From positions 124,001 through 188,000 of the forward strand of contig NZ_QJKB01000004.1 of assembly GCF_003201815.1 (NCBI RefSeq): a DNA stretch of 64,000 nt, given 5' to 3'. Both the position numbers and the translations under genes were made by a program. The DNA comes from Undibacterium pigrum. Its GTDB lineage: Bacteria; Pseudomonadota; Gammaproteobacteria; Burkholderiales; Burkholderiaceae_D. Numbering within the stretch: the first letter of the stretch is position 1; each line of letters opens with the position of its first letter. Below the pieces are notes generated by a model that did no database searches, had not been told where the DNA came from, and saw only the letters and a list, made by a program, of their open reading frames with translations. Positions 57,294 through 64,000 of this stretch are shown piece by piece.

Positions 57294-58859
57294 ATGACTC
57301 AATCCGTGGCTGTGGATGGCGCTGAAAAAGCGCGGATGCCAAAGCAAATACCCTATATCATCGCCAATGAGGGCTGTGAGCGCTTCAGCTTTTATGGCAT
57401 GCGCAATATCCTCACGCCTTTCCTGATTACCAGCCTGCTGTTATCCATGCCGGAAGAACTGCGCAAGGGTATGGCAAAAGAGGTATTCCATACTTTCGTC
57501 ATCGGCGTATATTTCTTCCCCTTGCTGGGTGGCTGGCTCGCCGACCGCTTCTTTGGTAAATACAATACCGTTTTCTGGTTGAGCCTGGTGTATTGCTGTG
57601 GCCATGCCTGCCTGGCTATCTTTGAGAATAACCGCAATGGATTTTATACCGGGCTATTCCTGATCGCCCTGGGGTCAGGGGGGATCAAACCGCTGGTAAC
57701 TTCCTTTGTTGGTGACCAGTTTGATCAATCGAATCGCTCCCTGGCGCAAAAAGTATTTGATGGTTTTTACTGGATTATCAACTTTGGTTCTTTCTTTGCC
57801 TCTTTGCTGATGCCTATCTTCCTCAAGGAATTCGGAGCCAGTATCGCTTTTGGTATCCCGGGTTTGCTGATGTTGATCGCGACCATTATTTTCTGGTCTG
57901 GCCGTACCAAATACGTTCACGTAGCACCAGCACCACGTGATCCGCATTCTTTCCTGAACGTGGTACGTACTGCATTGACTACCGATGTGCCTGGTCAGGC
58001 AAAAAGCGGTTATTTCATGGCAGTGGCCGGCGCCTTGCTGGCAGTAGGTTCTTTGTTTTTGATCCCTAAAGTCGGCATAGTTGCGGCACTGTGTCTGGCG
58101 CTGGTGCTGGTCCTGGGCTTTGGTGGCATGGGTGCCTGGATGCAACTGGAACGCGCTCGCGGTATTCATCCTGATGTGGCAGTTGATGGCGTACGTTCGG
58201 TCTTGCGCATACTGGTGGTGTTTGCCCTGGTGACACCATTCTGGTCCTTGTTTGATCAAAAGGCATCGACCTGGGTCTTGCAGGCAGATCAGATGACCAA
58301 GCCTTCATGGTTCCAGTCTGCGCAAATGCAGGCTTTGAACCCATTGCTGGTGATGTTGCTCATCCCTTTCAATAACCTGGTCTTGTATCCTTTATTGAAA
58401 CGTAGTGGCGTTGAATTGACTGCCTTGCGTCGCATGGGCGCCGGTATCGCTTTTGCTGGTCTGGCCTGGATAGTAGTTGGCTTCATGCAGTTGGCCATTG
58501 ATGGCGGCAATGCTCTGGAAATTACCTGGCAAATTCTGCCATATGCCTTGCTGACCTTTGGCGAAGTGCTGGTATCCACTACAGGTCTGGAATTTGCCTA
58601 TAGTCAGGCACCGCTGGCGATGAAGGGTGTGATCATGAGTTTCTGGAACCTGTCAGTCACCATAGGTAACTTGTGGGTCTTGCTGGCCAACTCCAGTGTC
58701 AAGAGTGAAGCAGTGACCGAGCAAATCAAGTCTACTGGTATGAGCGTCACGGCTTTCCAGATGTTCTTCTTTGCCGGTTTTGCCTTGCTGGCGGCTTTCC
58801 TGTTTTCTCTGTATGCGAGAAGTTATCCTATGTTGAATAATTATCGTAAGGCTGATTAA
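57294..58859 (+). CDS. Proton-dependent oligopeptide transporter (POT/PTR2 family)
   Basis: A 521-residue inner-membrane peptide/H+ symporter. The ExxER motif, E26-G-C-E29-R30, stands in the first helix (NEGCERFSFYGM). Further motifs are WLADRFFGKYNT, ALGSGGIKPLVTSFVGDQF and FYWIINFGS. Helices near the C-terminus include EVLVSTTGLEFAYSQAPLAMKG (split by variation), which is typical of the family. AGGAGAG precedes the ATG. It imports di- and tripeptides in known members. A strong shared terminator separates it from the convergent phosphatase gene. Confidence 0.95.
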   Translation: MTQSVAVDGAEKARMPKQIPYIIANEGCERFSFYGMRNILTPFLITSLLLSMPEELRKGMAKEVFHTFVIGVYFFPLLGGWLADRFFGKYNTVFWLSLVYCCGHACLAIFENNRNGFYTGLFLIALGSGGIKPLVTSFVGDQFDQSNRSLAQKVFDGFYWIINFGSFFASLLMPIFLKEFGASIAFGIPGLLMLIATIIFWSGRTKYVHVAPAPRDPHSFLNVVRTALTTDVPGQAKSGYFMAVAGALLAVGSLFLIPKVGIVAALCLALVLVLGFGGMGAWMQLERARGIHPDVAVDGVRSVLRILVVFALVTPFWSLFDQKASTWVLQADQMTKPSWFQSAQMQALNPLLVMLLIPFNNLVLYPLLKRSGVELTALRRMGAGIAFAGLAWIVVGFMQLAIDGGNALEITWQILPYALLTFGEVLVSTTGLEFAYSQAPLAMKGVIMSFWNLSVTIGNLWVLLANSSVKSEAVTEQIKSTGMSVTAFQMFFFAGFALLAAFLFSLYARSYPMLNNYRKAD

Positions 58860-58878
58860 CATCAGCGCCACGAAGCAG

Positions 58879-58912
58879 AAAAAAACCGCATGACTTTCAT
58901 GCGGTTTTTTTT
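58879..58912. terminator. Bidirectional intrinsic terminator
   Basis: A 14-base perfect stem (58880-58893 with 58897-58910) around a CTT loop, with A6 on one side and T8 on the other. It serves both the peptide transporter and the phosphatase gene. Confidence 0.92.
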
Positions 58913-58941
58913 CGTTCAATTACCTGGTATGAAGTGATTGT

Positions 58942-60624
58942 TCAGCGCAATATCTCAGTCAGTACACGTCCTTCAGAACCAGAAGGTGGGCGCAAGCGCA
59001 ACAAATGCGCCAGTGTTGGTGCAATATCCATGACTTCAGCATACTGGCCATAGGCACCGGCTTTGAAGGGTTTGCCCATCAACATCAGCGGTACATTGGT
59101 GTCGTAGATATACGGTGAGCCATGCGAAGTGCCATGTGCTTCGCTGCCAAAATACCAATAAGGCTTGGTGACAACCATGACATCGCCAGAACGTTGCCTG
59201 TGCCATGCACGTTGTACCAGCGTACCCATGCGTGTGCGTGGCAAACTACCATTTTCAAACTGGGTACGGGTAAAGCTGTTGGCAACGCCGGGCAGGTCCA
59301 GCAAAAATCTTGCAGCGGCGTTTTCCACATCATCACGCCTCAGGTTTTTTTGCTCTATCAGCTTATAGTCAAGCAAAAAGTTGGGAGCGGACCATTTGCG
59401 AACCAGGTCTTTTTGCCCAAACTTATCCGTCAGATGCTGGTTCAGGTCGGCCAGCATCTTCTTGCTGTCCAGACGTTGTGCATCGCGTTTGATGGATTGT
59501 GAAAACTCTGGCACATTCGGGAAACCATGATCTGCCGTCAGTATCACGATGGTATTGTCCATGCCTACACGCTTGTCGAGGTAGGTGAAGAAATTTGCCA
59601 GCATTCTATCCAGTCTTTGCAAATGGTCATGCGACATGCGGCTCTCAGGGCCAAAGCTGTGATTGACATAGTCATGGCTGGACAGGCTGACACCCAGCAC
59701 ATCAGGTACACCAGCAGGGTTTTGTCCCAGTTTTTCACCTTCTATCGCTGCGCGGGCAAAATCCAGGGTCATTTCGTCGACATAGGGACCAGTGTACAGG
59801 TCCTTGTAGTAATCAGCATCGGGTTTGCCAGACTTGCTGGTGTAGACAAAGGGGAAGCGTTTTTCTTTTTCCTTTTGATTGATGACCAGTTCATCGTCTG
59901 CGTCACCAGAGTAAGCCGCGTCAGGCAGCAAAGGTCGCCATTCCTTGCCATAAAAGCGGTCTTGCGGTTTGCCTGCGTGGTATTGCTGCACCCATTGTGG
60001 ATGAGACTTCATGTAATAGGTGGAACTGGCAAAATTGCCAGTCTTGCTCATGTACATATACGCCGTGCCAGTTTTACCGGCCAGCAGGATCGCACCCCTG
60101 TCCTTGCCGGATACTGTCACTACTTTGCTGCGTTCACCATTCGAGTAGCGTAATTCATCACCCAGCGTGCTGACACGCAGATTGGCAGGGGAGGTTCCAT
60201 CGCTGCCCTTGGTTTCCTCGCCTATATACGTGTGATTTTTGTCTTCTGTGCAATATACCGATGCCAGCGTCACCGGGTCTATCCAGTTATTGCCAACGAT
60301 GCCGTGCTGATAGGGATACGCACCCGTCAATACGGCAGAATGGCCGACTGCAGTGACGGTAATGCCATGCGCCTGATGCCCGTCGGAGAACCAGGCTCCC
60401 TGATCAAGCAGACGGCGAAAGCCACCCTGAGCAAATTGATCGCGATAACGCACTACTTGCTCTTGTGGCAAGCCGTCAACAACCAAAACCACGACCAGCT
60501 TGGCTTGTGCAGTTTTTTCAACTGCAAAGGCAGGCAGGGCAGGCAGGGCGGTGGTCGCTGCAAGGCAAGTCAGTAAAAACAGTCTACGCATGGGGGCTGG
60601 GATGGTGGGCATTCGTTTTTTCAT
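58942..60624 (-). CDS. Alkaline-phosphatase-superfamily enzyme (type I phosphodiesterase/PafA-like), exported
   Basis: A 560-residue exported enzyme. The ATG at 60624 follows AGGA and gives a signal peptide ending near AFA (residue 34); an earlier in-frame ATG at 60645 is less likely. Metal and catalytic residues are recognisable: D50 in LVVDGLP, the threonines T89/T91 in ITVTAVGHS (the nucleophile is one of them), DHGF in ILTADHGFPNVPEF, and the late histidine in GSEAHGTSHGS. The set resembles PafA-type phosphatases and nucleotide pyrophosphatases. Probably periplasmic, scavenging phosphate from monoesters or diesters. No pho box is discernible by eye. Confidence 0.88.
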   Translation of the reverse strand: MKKRMPTIPAPMRRLFLLTCLAATTALPALPAFAVEKTAQAKLVVVLVVDGLPQEQVVRYRDQFAQGGFRRLLDQGAWFSDGHQAHGITVTAVGHSAVLTGAYPYQHGIVGNNWIDPVTLASVYCTEDKNHTYIGEETKGSDGTSPANLRVSTLGDELRYSNGERSKVVTVSGKDRGAILLAGKTGTAYMYMSKTGNFASSTYYMKSHPQWVQQYHAGKPQDRFYGKEWRPLLPDAAYSGDADDELVINQKEKEKRFPFVYTSKSGKPDADYYKDLYTGPYVDEMTLDFARAAIEGEKLGQNPAGVPDVLGVSLSSHDYVNHSFGPESRMSHDHLQRLDRMLANFFTYLDKRVGMDNTIVILTADHGFPNVPEFSQSIKRDAQRLDSKKMLADLNQHLTDKFGQKDLVRKWSAPNFLLDYKLIEQKNLRRDDVENAAARFLLDLPGVANSFTRTQFENGSLPRTRMGTLVQRAWHRQRSGDVMVVTKPYWYFGSEAHGTSHGSPYIYDTNVPLMLMGKPFKAGAYGQYAEVMDIAPTLAHLLRLRPPSGSEGRVLTEILR

Positions 60625-60804
60625 GGTTAGTCCTGGATGATTCAATAAAAAGCCTGTCAGGGTCTTGACCGGCGATAAAGGCTTAATTGCTATGCTGGTT
60701 GCTGTCTCAGTTGCTATCTCGGTTGCTATGTCAGGTACGATGTTAAGTGCGATTTATGTACGCTAAGTGACGTATCGAAAGGCAGTGAAATGATAGGGTA
60801 AAAA

Positions 60805-62226
60805 ATGTGTACTTGCTGGCATATGTTTTTATTCATCAATGTGTCAATTACAGTCAACATGCAAAAAACTTCTGCAAGTATTGCATTTTATTACTTTACT
60901 CCCCTATGCTCAGCAGTAAAATATAGCGATGGGTCTGTACTTCTGGACTCTGGCAAAGCAGCGATAGGAACACTCTTGAGCAAAGAAAATCAATATGCTT
61001 ACCTGTTTGATATCTTGCCGGTTGCAGTCGCAATCGTGGTTGATGGCAAATTGGCAAAGCTCAATCCCGCTGCACTTCAATTACTGGAAGCCAGCGATGA
61101 ACAGCTCTTGCTTGGCAGGTCTGTCGACGAATATGTCCATCCCCTGGACCAGCCACGCTCGCAAGGCCGCTTGAAAAAGCAGGGCGATAACTGGGCCAAT
61201 GCCAATAGTAAATTCCGTGTACGTACCAGCAAAGGCAATTTTCGCATGTTGCTGGTGATTAGCCGCGGCATCCAGTTTGAAGGCAGGGATGCCGTCATGA
61301 TCAGTGGCATGGATATGACGCAACACAATGAAATGGACGAACAATTACGCCTCAGCGAATTCAATTTCCGGCGTTTGTTTGAGAACATGCAAGACGTGTA
61401 TTACCGTACCGATGTCCATGGGGTCGTGCAAAAAGTCAGCCCGGCTGTCAGCAAGATTTTGGGATATGCACCTGAAGAAATAGAAGGCAAGCCTGCTGAA
61501 GCACTGTATCCCAGCGCTTCAGACCGGGACGCCTTCAAAAAAGAAATCATGATGCATGGCATGGTGAATGATTTCCCTGGCCAGATGGTCAGCAAGGATG
61601 GCCGCGTCATCGATATCTCGGTCAATAGCCAGGCCTTGTTTGATGATGATGGTAAATTTGCAGGCGTAGAAGGTATATGCCGCGATGTGACCCAGCGCAA
61701 GATGCTGGAAAGGGAGTTGCAAAGATTGGCAACTACTGATTCACTGACGGGCATAGCCAACCGCAGGGCTTTTCTTGAGCATGCCGAGCACATATTCAAA
61801 AGCTGCCAGCGCTATCAGACCCAGATGACCCTGATGATGCTGGATCTGGACTTCTTCAAAAACATCAATGATGAATACGGCCATCAGTGCGGTGACCAGG
61901 CATTAATACATTTTGCTGAAACCGTCAAAGTCGAACTGCGCGAATCTGACTTGTTTGGCCGTCTTGGCGGTGAAGAATTTTGCGTGCTGTTGCAGCAGGC
62001 CGACCGCCCTGAAGCCATGCTGGTGGCTGAACGCATACGCGACCATATTCAATCCATGCCTCTGAGTTCTGCCTCTGGCGAGACTTTTTCTCTGACGGTC
62101 AGCATAGGGATTGCCATCTACAGAGCAGAAGATGACAGGCTGGGCCGCTTGCTTGAGCGGGCCGACAAGGCTCTGTATCAGGCCAAGAGCCATGGCCGCA
62201 ATCAGGTGATCTGGGAAACCTGCTGA
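60805..62226 (+). CDS. PAS/PAS/GGDEF diguanylate cyclase
   Basis: A 473-residue protein. PAS one covers about residues 65-180, with PAC; PAS two covers about 185-305. GGEEF is intact at 388-392, with I-site RESD at 379-382. Between the first ATG and residue 56 the sequence is unlike a PAS and may be untranslated. A TTG at 60975 with AGGA eight bases upstream would start MSKENQYAYLFDILPVAV, a more natural N-terminus; both starts are possible. A soluble cyclase with a probable ligand- or redox-sensing PAS. Convergent with the DUF3667 gene. Confidence 0.92.
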   Translation: MCTCWHMFLFINVSITVNMQKTSASIAFYYFTPLCSAVKYSDGSVLLDSGKAAIGTLLSKENQYAYLFDILPVAVAIVVDGKLAKLNPAALQLLEASDEQLLLGRSVDEYVHPLDQPRSQGRLKKQGDNWANANSKFRVRTSKGNFRMLLVISRGIQFEGRDAVMISGMDMTQHNEMDEQLRLSEFNFRRLFENMQDVYYRTDVHGVVQKVSPAVSKILGYAPEEIEGKPAEALYPSASDRDAFKKEIMMHGMVNDFPGQMVSKDGRVIDISVNSQALFDDDGKFAGVEGICRDVTQRKMLERELQRLATTDSLTGIANRRAFLEHAEHIFKSCQRYQTQMTLMMLDLDFFKNINDEYGHQCGDQALIHFAETVKVELRESDLFGRLGGEEFCVLLQQADRPEAMLVAERIRDHIQSMPLSSASGETFSLTVSIGIAIYRAEDDRLGRLLERADKALYQAKSHGRNQVIWETC

Positions 62227-62255
62227 AGCAGCAGGCATTTCCGGTCACATGATAA

Positions 62256-63386
62256 TCAGGCGCTGAGCACGACGATCAGCAATAAATAAATGAGTAATGA
62301 ACATGCTGCGATCAGGAGCAGGGCAAAGGTGCGCCACAAACTGGCGAAAATACCAAGCTCATAAGCACTGCGCAATTGCCGGAATATATGGACAGGCGGT
62401 ACAAAAATAACCAGCAGCAATGCCGTCATCGAAAAGCTGAAAGTGTTCAATATCGCTGCCACTATTAAGAGCAAAGCCATGAAAGACAGTGAGTAAAGCG
62501 AAAACACGGCATGGTCGAACATGCCATATCGACGCTTGAAGATGAACATCAGCCATAAGAAAGGCAATGAGATTGGCATCAGCAGGAAGGACAGTTTTGA
62601 GGCATTGCTCTTTATCTTGTATAAGGTCAGTTCAGGTGTTTTGAGAGCATGCCTGACCTTTTTCTCTACCTGGGGGGATGAGAAGCTCACATTTTTCCCA
62701 TCCAGTTTCTTGTCTATTGTTTGCGCAATTTCAGCCAGGCGATTGCTTTCGGGCTCTGATTTTTCACTTTCTTTTTTTGTGTCTGGCGTTGTCAGCAAAT
62801 TCAGAGAGCTTTGCAAACCAGTGATTTCCAGTTCAAGTTCAGTAATGTCTTCTTTCAGGTCTTCCAGTTTGGCATCTCCTGCGGGAAGTTTTGCTCGCTG
62901 ATCTTGCAGTGATACCAGCTTTACCTTGTTTTCCTGCAAGACCTTGCTGATGCCTTCCCTGGTATGAGGCTGGTCAGAAATGCTGTTAAGCGGGTTATTG
63001 CTGGTGAACGAAAACACAAAGAACATCAGAAAGATCAAAAACAAGAATAAAGCCAGCGGCGAGACATAGCGTGTACGCTGGCCTGCGATGTAATTGCGGG
63101 TCAATTTTCCTGGCGAGAAGATCAATGCCGGAACAGTTCTCCAGGCCTTGGTCTCGAAGTGAAGCAGACCATGCAGGAGTTCTTCGATCAAATGCAGTAG
63201 CGAGCGATGGATATGGGCAGCCTGGCCGCAGGCATGGCAAAAGCTGCCTTGCAGGCTGGTGTTGCAATTGGCGCAGGTATGGCCGTGGTTTTCTGCACCC
63301 GTTGCATGATGGCTGGCTTTTTCTGCTTCTTTGACCAGTATTATTTCTGACGCCACTTCTGCGGCAGTCCCTAAGTCCGGGCTCAT
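62256..63386 (-). CDS. DUF3667 family zinc-ribbon membrane protein
   Basis: A 376-residue protein. A zinc ribbon (C38-x2-C41...C50-x2-C53, HTCANCNTSLQGSFCHACGQ) is followed by the family segment LLHFETKAWRTVPALIFSPG and a first transmembrane helix. Then comes a long charged coiled coil (about residues 140-230, LEDLKEDITELELEITGLQ) and three to four more helices at the C-terminus. The function is unknown. In this gene the helix-coil-helix layout suggests an envelope scaffold role, which is inference only. Confidence 0.85.
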   Translation of the reverse strand: MSPDLGTAAEVASEIILVKEAEKASHHATGAENHGHTCANCNTSLQGSFCHACGQAAHIHRSLLHLIEELLHGLLHFETKAWRTVPALIFSPGKLTRNYIAGQRTRYVSPLALFLFLIFLMFFVFSFTSNNPLNSISDQPHTREGISKVLQENKVKLVSLQDQRAKLPAGDAKLEDLKEDITELELEITGLQSSLNLLTTPDTKKESEKSEPESNRLAEIAQTIDKKLDGKNVSFSSPQVEKKVRHALKTPELTLYKIKSNASKLSFLLMPISLPFLWLMFIFKRRYGMFDHAVFSLYSLSFMALLLIVAAILNTFSFSMTALLLVIFVPPVHIFRQLRSAYELGIFASLWRTFALLLIAACSLLIYLLLIVVLSA

Positions 63387-63566
63387 AAATGCGCTCTCTT
63401 TTTTAATGATGGTGTCTGATCGCTGCGCTATCTCCCATGCAAAGAAAATAGTGTCAACAAAGTGTGGATTTTATAATATAAAGCTGGATATGAGCCGGGC
63501 TATTTATGAAATGAGTTCTAACTATTTGAACCGGTATTCGAATTATCTGACCAGAGTGATGATGAC

Positions 63567-63983
63567 ATGCGCGTATTGCAATCTCTTTTATTTTTACCCC
63601 TGATCATGTTGAGTGCAGGCGCACAGGCCCAGCGTGCGGCTTCTGGCGAAGACTGCTTCTCGCTTGGCGGGCAGGCAGACGCGCGGGAATGTCTGGAAAA
63701 GCGCGTCGCGCAAAGCAATATCACGCTCAGGCAGGCGGAAGCTGAAACTCTGATATCTGTGGGCCTATGGGACGATACTGCTACCAACCGTGCGCGTGTG
63801 AAGGGTAAATTGCTATCTTCAAGCAAGCAATATTTGCTTTACCGTGCAGAGCAATGTGAGTTGCAGGCAAACCTGGCAGCAGGGGGGACGGGTACATCCC
63901 ACAGACGTTTCTTATGCCTGCTGGAATTGAATGAGCAACGCATCGCCCACCTGCAAAGTGTCAGGGAAATAACCAATCGCTAG
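63567..63983 (+). CDS. LprI-like (DUF1311) exported protein
   Basis: A 138-residue protein with a signal peptide ending near AQA (residue 21). The mature part holds the pattern of the LprI N-terminal domain (cysteines at C30 and C42, YLLYRAEQCELQA, FLCLLELNEQRIAHLQ). The family has been tied to lysozyme inhibition in mycobacteria. Periplasmic. The window ends 17 bases after its stop. Confidence 0.78.
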   Translation: MRVLQSLLFLPLIMLSAGAQAQRAASGEDCFSLGGQADARECLEKRVAQSNITLRQAEAETLISVGLWDDTATNRARVKGKLLSSSKQYLLYRAEQCELQANLAAGGTGTSHRRFLCLLELNEQRIAHLQSVREITNR

Positions 63984-64000
63984 TATTATCAAGCCCGGGT

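Overview
The window looks like chromosomal DNA of a betaproteobacterium of the Burkholderiales, most likely Oxalobacteraceae and perhaps Undibacterium-like. That placement is inference from the glyQ-glyS-gmhB-plsC gene order, a GC content that appears near 50%, and many exported proteins, lipoproteins and TonB/RND-type Gram-negative envelope proteins. I see no tRNA, rRNA, insertion sequence, prophage or CRISPR array. Both ends are cut inside ordinary chromosomal sequence: the left edge truncates a probable murQ.

Layout. 0-7 kb: cell-wall recycling edge (murQ fragment, L,D-transpeptidase lipoprotein), a serpin lipoprotein, a TonB-dependent receptor and a glycosidase-like (GHL10/YddW) lipoprotein. 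7.5-17.7 kb: two small membrane or exported proteins, then a two-partner secretion operon. This encodes a TpsB outer-membrane transporter, a 2131-residue TpsA exoprotein ending in 33 tandem 19-residue repeats with two cysteines each, and a FecR-domain exported protein whose start overlaps the tpsA stop. 17.7-25.1 kb: a YgjP-like metallopeptidase, a membrane-anchored MutS-type ATPase, and the minus-strand operon glyQ-glyS-gmhB-plsC, whose terminator lies inside the convergent MutS-like gene. 25.4-35.1 kb: a GGDEF-EAL protein carrying a LOV-like PAS that lacks the photoactive cysteine, a divergent aldo-keto reductase/LysR pair, a DEDDy exonuclease, an exported protein and an S9 peptidase.

35.1-35.7 kb is a long intergenic region with nested inverted repeats, probably a dispersed repeat. 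35.7-47 kb: AraC regulator, acyltransferase, S41-like protein, dicarboxylate symporter, solute-binding-like protein, AHSA1/racemase-like pair, VOC protein, lipoprotein, polysaccharide deacetylase and an unidentified ParB-motif protein. 47-64 kb: a PAS-GGDEF cyclase, GNAT, DinB, leucine-type dehydrogenase, an alpha/beta hydrolase, a two-gene RND efflux operon, a POT peptide transporter, an alkaline-phosphatase-superfamily enzyme, a third GGDEF protein, a DUF3667 membrane protein and an LprI-like exported protein.

How the genes fit together: most units are single genes or short operons. The true multi-gene units are the TPS operon, the glyQSgmhBplsC operon (translation, LPS heptose and phospholipid synthesis) and the RND pair. 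Three separate diguanylate cyclase-type proteins, all with intact I-sites, suggest strong c-di-GMP control, which would fit a lifestyle using a large surface exoprotein. The most unusual object is the cysteine-ladder TpsA. The window is otherwise fairly ordinary core and accessory chromosome.
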